A stretch of DNA of 6,335 nucleotides from an uncultured Methanosarcinales archaeon (GCA_937864385.1 CALMJN010000183.1:1-6335); one strand, 5' to 3'; positions 1 through 6,198 are shown, numbered from the stretch's first letter. Numbers and translations: made by a program. Notes: generated from the letters alone by a model not told the origin.

Positions 1-189
1 CTTGAGGTGGTAGGTGACAGCCAAAGTCATGGGAACGACCAGTACTGCCCAGTAGAGCCAGCCCTGCCAATAGTGCAAAGTGCCGGCAAGAGCATAGATG
101 ATGATTGGGATTAAGGCAGCGGCAAGGCTGAACCTTATTATCACCTGCCTTCTCAGAAAACCTGATCTTTGCTGCTCTGCCTCGCTCAT
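1..189 (-). CDS. Partial membrane protein, isoprenylcysteine/phospholipid methyltransferase-like (N-terminus only)
   Basis: Sixty-three codons read from an ATG at 189 down to base 1 without a stop, so the gene continues outside the window. The short polar N-terminus (MSEAEQQRSGFLRRQ) is followed by a hydrophobic segment at about residues 17-36 and a second at about 44-60. Between them is AGTLHYWQGWLYW, which resembles the AGT-xx-YWQAW-Y stretch near the start of ICMT/DUF1295-type integral membrane methyltransferases. Those proteins methylate isoprenylcysteine or lipid substrates at the membrane, using a C-terminal SAM site that is not visible here. It lies 113 bases downstream of the SAM methyltransferase gene on the same strand and may be co-transcribed with it. 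No Shine-Dalgarno site precedes the ATG. The frame stays open upstream to a stop at 271-273 and contains a possible TTG start at 264-262, so a longer N-terminus is possible but less likely. The family call is from memory of the motif and is moderate. Confidence 0.6.
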   Translation of the reverse strand, partial: MSEAEQQRSGFLRRQVIIRFSLAAALIPIIIYALAGTLHYWQGWLYWAVLVVPMTLAVTYHLK

Positions 190-302
190 CTCAAAAAGTA
201 ATGATGGCTTCTTTAGGATATGGCATTTATCATCGGGCCAGGGGATGAGCTTCAGGGCGAGCAAAATCCTCTATTATCACTGTGAGATCAATCACTGATC
301 AT
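190..302. other. Short spacer between the two minus-strand genes
   Basis: This 113-base stretch lies between the methyltransferase stop and the membrane-protein ATG. It contains a small inverted repeat, GATCA at 286-290 and TGATC at 296-300 with a 5-base loop. The repeat is not followed by a T-run on the minus strand, so it does not look like a terminator. A 16-codon minus-strand frame beginning with GTG at 280 has no supporting signal. No RNA gene or strong promoter is evident, although AT-rich bases at about 213-232 could hold a weak TATA element for the downstream gene. Confidence 0.4.
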
Positions 303-941
303 TCAGCTCTTTACCAGCACCGCCTCCACCTCGGAGCGCAGGAGCTTTTCTCCCCTTATTCTCATACTCCATCTTTGAGTTCTGATCAGATCCATTTCCA
401 GACCGGAGAACATGGCCGCAACCTCGCCTTCCTCGAAGTAGTGGGTGATGATGCCGCTGCCGCGCCTAAATGTCGCCTCTTCCACCTCTTCTCCCTGTCC
501 CATCCTCATATCCTCCCGGGAAAAGTCCCGGAAGAAGATCCTGCCTCCGGGCCGGAGCACCCGCGCTGCTTCTTTCCCCAGGGACTGCCTCTCTGCCTGT
601 AAGAGATGGCCGGTCACATGAAAGGCAAAGACGGCATCAAACCCATCCGATTGAAGCGGCAGCCGACAGCCGTCGGCCAGCAAGAGGCTGGCATCGGGCC
701 TGGCCTGGCGGGCCAGCCGCAGGGCCTGCATGGAGATATCTATGGCTGTTACCCTCCAGGATGGGGGCATGATGGAGAGGGTCTTTCCGTCTCCGCAGCC
801 CATCTCCAGCACCAGCGAGCCTTCGGGGAGGGCGGGCAGATCCTTGACCGATCCGCCCCAGACCCGGCCCCGCCGGGCATAGTCCCTATCCCAGGCCTGG
901 AGATGATCTGCGGGAGGGCGCAGTTTATCCTGATGTTCCAC
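303..941 (-). CDS. Class I SAM-dependent methyltransferase, METTL-like C-terminus
   Basis: A complete 212-residue protein with the Rossmann-like SAM fold. Motif I is LEMGCGDG at residues 45-52, the acidic residue binding the ribose of SAM is Asp68 in TAIDIS, motif III is LLLADGCRLP around Asp90, and the post-motif VLRPGGRIFFRDF spans about 128-140. The N-terminus (WDRDY...WGG, 17-30) and the C-terminal half (RDFSREDMRMGQ at 138-149, FRRGSG at 158-163, YFEEGEV at 168-174, IRGEKLLR near 195-202) recall the METTL2/6/8 family. In that family a RDYGRYD segment is followed by F-x-RGDGT-x-YFF and a terminal NRG-K-x-x-R. Those enzymes make 3-methylcytidine in tRNA; transferring that substrate to this protein is inference. 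The start is GTG at 941-939. It is the only plausible start, because an in-frame stop lies four codons upstream. No Shine-Dalgarno site is visible, which fits leaderless transcription. It is divergent from the ADP-ribosylglycohydrolase gene. It could simply be a generic small-molecule methyltransferase. Confidence 0.85.
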   Translation of the reverse strand: MEHQDKLRPPADHLQAWDRDYARRGRVWGGSVKDLPALPEGSLVLEMGCGDGKTLSIMPPSWRVTAIDISMQALRLARQARPDASLLLADGCRLPLQSDGFDAVFAFHVTGHLLQAERQSLGKEAARVLRPGGRIFFRDFSREDMRMGQGEEVEEATFRRGSGIITHYFEEGEVAAMFSGLEMDLIRTQRWSMRIRGEKLLRSEVEAVLVKS

Positions 942-964
942 AATATCTGCTCATGAAAGATGCA

Positions 965-979
965 GCATTAATCCTTTGC
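965..979 (-). promoter_or_regulatory. Possible weak TATA/BRE element for the methyltransferase gene
   Basis: Read on the minus strand, an A/G-rich CAAAGG is followed by ATTAAT (967-972). The AT core is centred about 28 bases upstream of the GTG start at 941, which is the spacing expected of an archaeal promoter driving a leaderless mRNA. The match to a full TATA consensus is poor, so this is only a candidate. Confidence 0.25.
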
Positions 980-1037
980 CGCTGGCCGCCATCCGTCCCG
1001 ATGGCTATTAGTGCCAGGCCGCATTAAATTGCCATCC

Positions 1038-1985
1038 ATGCAATTGCTGGACCGCTTTCGAGGCTGCCTCCTGGGCGGAGCAGTGGGCGACGCCCTGGGA
1101 ATGCCCATCGAGGGCTACACCGCCCAGGAGATCATGTCCCGATTCGGACCCGTTAAAGAGATGCTGCCAGCTCCCGAGGGCCATTTTCATTCCGGCCTCT
1201 TGGCCGGCCAGTTCACAGACGACACCGAGGAGACCCTTCTTCTGGCTGAGTCGCTGGTAGAATCATGCGGATTTTCCGCGGAGAGCTTTGCCGAGCGGCT
1301 TGCCTCATGGGGCCGCATCTGGACAATGGACGAAAGGCTGAACCGGGGTGTGGGATTTGTCACCCGCTCTGCCCTGGAGGCCTTAATTGCCGGAACGGCA
1401 TGGCAGCAGTCCGGCCTGTCCATTCCCACCTGCGGCTCGGCCATGCGGGCAAGCCCCATAGGCCTGCTCTACCACTTCAACCTGGACCTGGTGCGAGGCT
1501 ATGCCGATCTGCAGAGCCTTCCCACCCATGCCTCCCCGGCAGCCAGAGCAGCTTCCGTTGCCGTTGCCATTGGGGCAGCCCTATGCCTGCACGGTTTTTC
1601 CAAAAAGGCGGTGGCTCATGCCGCCGCATCCTATGCCGTCCATCTGGATGAGGAATTCGGGGATAAGCTTCTTTATGCCTGTTCCCTGGAAGATATGCCC
1701 GCCGGGGAGGCTCTGGAGCGGATAGGCACCTCTCCCCTGGCCATAGAGACCGTTCCCGCTGCCTTCTACTGCTTTTTAAATTTCGAGGGGGAGGAGGGGC
1801 TTATAGCTGCTGCCGGCGGAGGTGGAGACACGGACTCCATAGCCTCCATAGCCGGATCTCTCTTCGGTGCCAGACAGGGAGCATCCTGGATCCCCCAACG
1901 CTGGCTGGAGCCTCTGGAAGAGAGGAAGAGGATTGAAGATGCAGCCACGGGCCTCTGGCAGCTCTCTTCATCCTTCTGCCGCTAG
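1038..1985 (+). CDS. ADP-ribosylglycohydrolase (DraG/ARH) family protein
   Basis: The protein has the two metal-binding signatures of the dinuclear DraG/ARH fold: GQFTDDTEETL near the N-terminus and GGGGDTDSIASIAGSLFGA near the C-terminus, both with intact acidic residues. The opening LLDRFRGCLLGGAVGDALGMPIEG, AMRASPIGLL, and THASPAARAASVAVA are also typical. Family members hydrolyse ADP-ribose bonds on proteins, nucleic acids or small molecules in the cytoplasm. I chose the ATG at 1038, giving 315 residues, because family proteins usually begin a few residues before LLDRFRG. The frame can also begin at GTG 1011, adding nine residues. Neither start has a Shine-Dalgarno site. There is no DraT-like transferase or nitrogenase gene nearby, so the classic DraG role on dinitrogenase reductase is not supported here and the substrate is unknown. 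The TAG stop lies only 10 bases before the arg operon TATA box, so this gene is probably a separate transcript that may read through into argC. Confidence 0.9.
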   Translation: MQLLDRFRGCLLGGAVGDALGMPIEGYTAQEIMSRFGPVKEMLPAPEGHFHSGLLAGQFTDDTEETLLLAESLVESCGFSAESFAERLASWGRIWTMDERLNRGVGFVTRSALEALIAGTAWQQSGLSIPTCGSAMRASPIGLLYHFNLDLVRGYADLQSLPTHASPAARAASVAVAIGAALCLHGFSKKAVAHAAASYAVHLDEEFGDKLLYACSLEDMPAGEALERIGTSPLAIETVPAAFYCFLNFEGEEGLIAAAGGGGDTDSIASIAGSLFGARQGASWIPQRWLEPLEERKRIEDAATGLWQLSSSFCR

Positions 1986-1995
1986 GGCGAGTCGA

Positions 1996-2004
1996 TTTTA
2001 TATC
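1996..2004 (+). promoter_or_regulatory. Archaeal TATA box of the arg operon
   Basis: TTTTATATC is a good match to the archaeal TATA box and stands out in GC-rich surroundings. Its centre (about 2000) lies about 25 bases before the argC ATG at 2025. Archaeal TATA boxes usually lie about 26-27 bases before the transcription start, so the mRNA would begin at or within a few bases of the start codon. No Shine-Dalgarno site precedes argC, which agrees with a leaderless message. No clear operator repeat is seen around it. Confidence 0.65.
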
Positions 2005-2024
2005 AGTAGCTCCTGCTCCTTCTT

Positions 2025-3050
2025 ATGATAGATGTAGGAATTGTGGGCGGTTCGGGCTATACCGGTGGAGAGCTTCTGCGCCTCCTGGCCAACCATCCCC
2101 AGGCGAATGTCGTTGTCGTCACCTCCCGCAAGCTGGCTGGAAAGCCGGTTACTGCGGTTCATTCTCACTTAAAGAACATTTATTCCCTTAACTTCGAGGC
2201 GCTGGGGGCGAAAGAGGCAGCAGAGCGCTGCGATATTGTATTCACCGCCGTTCCCCACGGCACAGCCATGGACTGGGTGCCGGAGCTGCTGGACGCTGGC
2301 ACCAGGGTTATAGATCTCTCATCAGACTACCGCCTGCCCGTGGACGTCTTCGAGAAGACCTATGCCACCAAGCATCGTGCTCCCCGTGAGGCGGTCTTCG
2401 GCCTGCCTGAGCTGCATCCCGAGGTGGCGAAAGCTATGCTGGTGGGAAACCCCGGCTGCTATCCCACCGGAGCCATCCTGGCCCTGGCTCCCCTGGCCAA
2501 TGCCGGCCTGGTGGAGAGAGTGATCTATGACTCCAAATCGGGCATATCCGGGGCAGGCGTCGAGCCGACGGAGACCTCTCATTATCCCAATATGTCCCAG
2601 AACGTCATACCTTACAAGCTCACAGCCCACAGGCATGTCCCGGAGATCAAGCAGGAGCTCTCCCGCCTCTCTCCCGAAATCAAAGTTAATTTCACACCCC
2701 ATGTGGTGCCATCGGTGCGGGGCATACTCACCACCGCCCATGTCCTGGCCCGGCCAGGGGCAGAGGAGGCTTTGCAGGACAAAAGCCGGGTGGCATCCAT
2801 CTATCAAGAGTTCTACAGGAATGCTCCCTTCGTTCGCATGGCAGACGGAGTGCCCAAGCTTTCCTCGGTGCGGGGATCCAACTTCTGCGACATCTCCTTT
2901 GAGCCGGAGAAAGAAAGCGATCGGCTGGTGGTTGTATCGGCCATAGACAATCTGGTCAAGGGCGCCTCCGGCCAGGCCATTCAGAACATGAACCTCATGG
3001 CCGGCCTGGACCAGAAGACGGGGCTTTGGTTCCCCGGTCTGGCGCCTTGA
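2025..3050 (+). CDS. argC: N-acetyl-gamma-glutamyl-phosphate reductase
   Basis: ArgC carries out the NADPH-dependent reduction of N-acetyl-gamma-glutamyl phosphate to N-acetylglutamate 5-semialdehyde, the third step of the acetylated arginine pathway, in the cytoplasm. The 341-residue length is normal for the family. The N-terminal Rossmann motif is GIVGGSGYTGGELLRLL (residues 5-21), and SSDYRL follows at 99-104. The catalytic cysteine is Cys145 in GNPGCYPTG. The loop SGISGAG is at 172-178, and the conserved AHRHVPEI (201-208) carries the catalytic histidine. The C-terminal block from VRGSNFCDI through NLVKGASGQAIQNMNLM is the NADP-domain/dimer closing segment. The ATG gives a normal N-terminus directly before the glycine motif. 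It is the first gene of the operon, under the TATA box at 1996-2004. The next gene begins 25 bases after its stop. All key residues appear intact. Confidence 0.97.
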   Translation: MIDVGIVGGSGYTGGELLRLLANHPQANVVVVTSRKLAGKPVTAVHSHLKNIYSLNFEALGAKEAAERCDIVFTAVPHGTAMDWVPELLDAGTRVIDLSSDYRLPVDVFEKTYATKHRAPREAVFGLPELHPEVAKAMLVGNPGCYPTGAILALAPLANAGLVERVIYDSKSGISGAGVEPTETSHYPNMSQNVIPYKLTAHRHVPEIKQELSRLSPEIKVNFTPHVVPSVRGILTTAHVLARPGAEEALQDKSRVASIYQEFYRNAPFVRMADGVPKLSSVRGSNFCDISFEPEKESDRLVVVSAIDNLVKGASGQAIQNMNLMAGLDQKTGLWFPGLAP

Positions 3051-3063
3051 TTTGGGATTTGGC

Positions 3064-3069
3064 AGGTGA
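3064..3069 (+). promoter_or_regulatory. Shine-Dalgarno site for the CBS-domain gene
   Basis: AGGTGA ends six bases before the ATG at 3076 and matches the archaeal anti-Shine-Dalgarno core (16S 3' end ...AUCACCUCC). It is the only convincing ribosome binding site in the window. It supports the 3076 start and independent initiation inside the polycistronic message. Confidence 0.6.
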
Positions 3070-3075
3070 GAGAAG

Positions 3076-3555
3076 ATGAGAGTCAGAGACGTCATGAATG
3101 TCAAGCCCGTCACCGTGCAGGCGGAGGCCTCCGTGAGCGAGGCAGCGGCCATATTGCGGCAGAATAAGATCAGCGGGCTTCCAGTCCTGGATGGCGAAAG
3201 GCTGGTGGGTATTGTATCCGAGTCCGACCTATTGCGCTTATTGTCTGTGGAAGAGGAGGAAGGCGGTCTCTGGCTTCCCAGTCCCTTCGAGATCTTGGAG
3301 GTCCCATTCCGTGATCTGGTGAAGTGGGAGAGGATGCGCTCCGCCTTAGATGAGATCCCCAATAAAAAGGTAAGCGGGGTCATGAGCCGAAATCTGCATG
3401 AGGTGGGGCCGGGCGACTCCATAGAAGAGGCGGCAGGGATCATGACCCGCCACCGCATCAACCGTTTGCCGGTAGTGGAAGAGGGGCGGCTGGTGGGAAT
3501 AGTGACCCGGGGTGATATCATCTCCGGTCTGGGGATGAGGCATGAAGAGGATTGA
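3076..3555 (+). CDS. CBS-pair (Bateman) domain protein within the arginine operon
   Basis: A 159-residue cytosolic protein made almost entirely of two CBS motifs. CBS1 covers about residues 2-56 (VRDVM, then ISGLPVLDG and LVGIVSESDLL) and CBS2 about 98-152 (VSGVMSRN, then INRLPVVEEGRLVGIVTRGDII). A 40-residue acidic and aromatic linker joins them. CBS pairs commonly bind adenosine nucleotides or S-adenosylmethionine in the cleft between motifs and act as regulatory modules. The segments GIVSESD and GIVTRGD carry the acidic residue that usually contacts the ribose. There is no attached enzyme, channel or DNA-binding domain. The start has a good AGGTGA site, and the 3' end overlaps argJ by 14 bases, so translation is probably coupled. 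The position between argC and argJ suggests a role in sensing energy or SAM state for arginine synthesis, but that is inference. Ligand and partner are unknown. Confidence 0.92.
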   Translation: MRVRDVMNVKPVTVQAEASVSEAAAILRQNKISGLPVLDGERLVGIVSESDLLRLLSVEEEEGGLWLPSPFEILEVPFRDLVKWERMRSALDEIPNKKVSGVMSRNLHEVGPGDSIEEAAGIMTRHRINRLPVVEEGRLVGIVTRGDIISGLGMRHEED

Positions 3556-4720
3556 GGGAGGCATATGTGCCGTTCCGGGGGTGAGGGCGGCAGGAGTGCG
3601 CCATGGAAAGTACGGCCTGGCCTTGATCGCCGCCTCCGGCACTGCCGCGGGGATGTTCACCACCAACCGGGTGAGAGCGGCACCATTAGCTGTCACCGCC
3701 TCCAATCTCGTCGGGGGCCATCTGGATGGGATCATCGCCAACAGCGGCTGCGCTAACGCCTATACCGGTCCGAGAGGCCTGGAGGACGCCAGGGCTATGG
3801 CCAGGCTGCTGGCCGGTTTTTTGGAAACGGATGAGGCCAAAATCGGCGTGGCATCCACCGGGGTCATAGGCCGGTACCTGGACCTGGGCCAGATCCAGAG
3901 CCTCTTCCAGGAAGCATCGGCGAACTTGCGAAGCGACGGGGCTGCCAGCCTGGCGGCAGAGCGGGCCATAATGACCACAGACACCAGGCCCAAGGAGATC
4001 GCTGTGGAGCATAAAGGCCTGCGAGTGGCGGGTATCGTCAAGGGCGCAGGAATGATAGAGCCTAATATGGCCACCATGCTTTGCTTCCTTTATACCGATG
4101 CCACCATCTCCGCGGAGAGGCTGCATGACTGTCTGGCCGAGGCAGCAGCAGTCAGCTTCAATATGCTCACTGTAGATGGGGACACCAGCACCAATGATAC
4201 CGTCCTGATCACCGCCACAGGACGGGCAACAGGTCGGGAGGAGGATCTCAGGGAGGCTCTGAGCTACGTCTGTATGGAGCTTGCCAGGATGATGGCCCGG
4301 GATGGTGAGGGAGCCAGCAAATACTTCGAGGTGGTGGTCAGCGGTGCCGCCAGCGAGAAAGACGCCCGGCTGGCGGCCAAGGCCGTGGCCAGGAGCAGCC
4401 TGGTCAAGACCGCTGTATACGGAGCCGATCCCAACTGGGGAAGGATCATCTGCGCCGTGGGCTACTCAGGCGCAGAGATGGATCCGGACAGGATCACCCT
4501 GGGCCTGGAGAAAAAGGGCGAAGAGGGCGGCCGCCTCGCAGTATCCCTGGTGGAAAGGGGCCGCATCGTGGAAGGTGTCCTGGAGCGGGCCCAGGAGATA
4601 ATGAAGGGAGAGGAGATAATGATCAATATCGATCTTGGCCTGGGCTGCGCCGGAGCGCGCGGCTTCGGCTGCGACCTGACCCATGAATATGTAAATGTGA
4701 ACGCCAATTACACCACCTGA
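3542..4720 (+). CDS. argJ: Glutamate N-acetyltransferase (ornithine acetyltransferase)
   Basis: ArgJ transfers the acetyl group from N-acetylornithine to glutamate, releasing ornithine and regenerating N-acetylglutamate for the cyclic arginine pathway. Some family members also use acetyl-CoA. The 392-residue precursor should cleave itself between Ala177 and Thr178 in EPNMATML, leaving Thr178 as the N-terminal nucleophile of the beta chain. Other conserved parts are ANSGCANA (66-73), STGVIG (105-110, the oxyanion region), KGAGMI (167-172), VDGDTSTNDT (211-220), GADPNWGR (294-301) and the canonical C-terminus ending NANYTT. The ATG at 3542 lies inside the end of the CBS gene (14-base overlap). 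There is no strong Shine-Dalgarno site, so coupled re-initiation is likely. argH follows after one base. Sequence alone does not tell whether the enzyme is monofunctional or bifunctional, and no argA is present in this window. Confidence 0.97.
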   Translation: MKRIEGGICAVPGVRAAGVRHGKYGLALIAASGTAAGMFTTNRVRAAPLAVTASNLVGGHLDGIIANSGCANAYTGPRGLEDARAMARLLAGFLETDEAKIGVASTGVIGRYLDLGQIQSLFQEASANLRSDGAASLAAERAIMTTDTRPKEIAVEHKGLRVAGIVKGAGMIEPNMATMLCFLYTDATISAERLHDCLAEAAAVSFNMLTVDGDTSTNDTVLITATGRATGREEDLREALSYVCMELARMMARDGEGASKYFEVVVSGAASEKDARLAAKAVARSSLVKTAVYGADPNWGRIICAVGYSGAEMDPDRITLGLEKKGEEGGRLAVSLVERGRIVEGVLERAQEIMKGEEIMINIDLGLGCAGARGFGCDLTHEYVNVNANYTT

Positions 4721-4721
4721 T

Positions 4722-6167
4722 ATGTTTCGCAATCAACGCCTGGGGGAGAGCCGGCAGGACGTGCTGGAATACCTGTCCAGCCGGGAGGCCGACCTGAGGA
4801 TCTTTCATTCCGACCTGCTGGTGGACAAGGCCCATCTGCTGATGCTAAAAGAGCAGAATCTGATATCCAGGGAGATCTGTGCCAAAATTCTGGCCGCAAT
4901 AGATGAACTTCTGGATAAGGGGCCGGAGGCCCTCGGTCCGGGCGAGGATGTTCATGAGGCCATCGAGGCCTACATCCTGGATAAGGTGGGACCGGAGGGG
5001 GGCAGAATGCATACCGGCCGGTCCAGAAACGACGAGGTGGCAGCCTGCATCCGCCTGTCTCTGCGAGAGGAGATGCTCTCTCTCATGGAAGGGCAGATCG
5101 GCCTTATCCAGACCATTCTCCGGCTGGCGGCAGAGCATACCCAGACCATCGTCCCCGGATTCACCCACACTCAGCATGCCCAGCCCACCACATTAGCCCA
5201 TCATCTTCTCTCTCATGCCGATGCTGCCGCCCGGGACCTGGCCCGGCTGGAGGAGGCCTATCTCAGAGTCAATCAGAGCCCTCTGGGTGCGGCTGCCTTC
5301 GCCTCCACCGGCTTTAAGATCGACAGAAGCCTCACCGCCCGGCTCCTGGGCTTCCAGGGCCTGGTGGAAAACAGCATGGATGCCGTCTCCACCCGGGACT
5401 TCATCCTGGAGGTTCTATCAGATTTGGCCATAGAGATGGTTAATCTAAGCCGCCTGTCCGAGGAGCTGGTGCTCTGGTCTACATCGGAGTTCGCCTACCT
5501 GGAGCTGGACAATCTCTATGCTTCCACCAGCTCCATCATGCCCCAGAAGAAGAATCCGGATACGGCAGAGCTGGCCAGGGCCAGGGCCGGCTCGGTCATG
5601 GGAAGCCTCGTTTCTGCTCTGGCCATCTGCAAAGCCCTGCCCCTGAGCTACAACCGGGACCTGCAAGAGGTGACGGCTCATCTATGGAGGGCGGTCGACT
5701 GGACGGCGAGCACGGTGCGCATTCTGAGCGGCTGCATGGCCAGCCTGAAATTCAATAGGGATCGGCTGGAGAACAGCTCTGCGGCGGGATTTTCCACAGC
5801 CACGGAGATAGCCGACTCGCTGGTGAGGCTAACGGGCATGCCCTTCCGCACGGCGCACAGCATTGTGGGCCGGATTGCCGCCGGGGGAGAAAGGCCCCAG
5901 CTGGATGATGTTGACCGCATCGCCCTGGAGATTGCCGGCTTTAAAGCCAGCGAGAGGGGCTTTTCCCAGCATGACCTGGATATAGCTCTCGATCCCAGGA
6001 GCAATGTGGCTCTGCGGGCCAATACAGGAGGGCCGGCTCCCCAGGAGACGGAGAGAATGGTAAGGGATAGGGAGAAGGGGATAGCCGGGGCAGAGGAGCG
6101 TCTGAGGCAGAGGCGGGAGCACTCCCGCCGGGCTTTAGAAGATCTGAAAAGCCAGAGCCAGTACTGA
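4722..6167 (+). CDS. argH: Argininosuccinate lyase
   Basis: ArgH cleaves argininosuccinate to arginine and fumarate, the last step of arginine synthesis, and is a homotetramer of the fumarase/aspartase superfamily. The three conserved superfamily regions are visible: GRMHTGRSRNDEVA at about 94-107, GFTHTQHAQPTT at 146-157 with the family histidine, and the flexible signature loop TSSIMPQKKNPD at 269-280 with Ser270/Ser271 and Lys276. EDVHEAIE (75-82) is also family-typical. In the loop the usual first glycine of the fumarate lyase signature (GSxxM) is Thr269; the rest is normal. The protein has 481 residues, slightly longer than the usual 450-470, because of a charged, arginine-rich tail after about residue 445. 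The start is ATG in TGATATG, one base after the argJ stop. It has no Shine-Dalgarno site, so translation probably depends on coupling to argJ. This is the last gene of the operon in the window. Confidence 0.97.
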   Translation: MFRNQRLGESRQDVLEYLSSREADLRIFHSDLLVDKAHLLMLKEQNLISREICAKILAAIDELLDKGPEALGPGEDVHEAIEAYILDKVGPEGGRMHTGRSRNDEVAACIRLSLREEMLSLMEGQIGLIQTILRLAAEHTQTIVPGFTHTQHAQPTTLAHHLLSHADAAARDLARLEEAYLRVNQSPLGAAAFASTGFKIDRSLTARLLGFQGLVENSMDAVSTRDFILEVLSDLAIEMVNLSRLSEELVLWSTSEFAYLELDNLYASTSSIMPQKKNPDTAELARARAGSVMGSLVSALAICKALPLSYNRDLQEVTAHLWRAVDWTASTVRILSGCMASLKFNRDRLENSSAAGFSTATEIADSLVRLTGMPFRTAHSIVGRIAAGGERPQLDDVDRIALEIAGFKASERGFSQHDLDIALDPRSNVALRANTGGPAPQETERMVRDREKGIAGAEERLRQRREHSRRALEDLKSQSQY

Positions 6168-6186
6168 TGCCAACCTTCCTCTGGCA
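6151..6186 (+). repeat. Inverted repeat at the argH 3' end
   Basis: GCCAGAG (6151-6157) can pair with CTCTGGC (6179-6185), giving a 7-bp stem with a 21-base loop that spans the argH stop codon. An alternative, smaller stem pairs TGCCA (6168-6172) with TGGCA (6182-6186). No T-run follows at once, so a terminator role is uncertain. It could protect the mRNA 3' end or be chance. Confidence 0.3.
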
Positions 6187-6198
6187 CTTGCTATCGTA

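Noticed and set aside
98..298. A 66-codon plus-strand frame at the left end
   Set aside because: It lies opposite the membrane protein start and the spacer, has no ribosome site or domain, and its composition is not protein-like.
286..300. GATCA/TGATC inverted repeat after the methyltransferase stop as a terminator
   Set aside because: The stem is only 5 bp and no T-run follows on the minus strand.
606..956. Plus-strand frames of about 100-116 codons opposite the methyltransferase
   Set aside because: The minus-strand frame has all the SAM motifs. The plus-strand translations are low-complexity Gly/Pro/Arg mixtures typical of shadow frames.
1038..1985. Assigning the gene as draG, the dinitrogenase reductase-activating glycohydrolase
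   Set aside because: No draT or nif genes are in the window, and the family covers many substrates, so only a family-level call is justified.
2322..3521. A 399-codon minus-strand open frame across argC and the CBS gene
   Set aside because: It is fully antisense to two well-recognised genes and its translation has no recognisable domain. It is a by-product of GC-rich codon bias.
5678..6187. A 169-codon minus-strand frame over the argH 3' end
   Set aside because: It is antisense to a conserved ArgH coding sequence and resembles no known protein.
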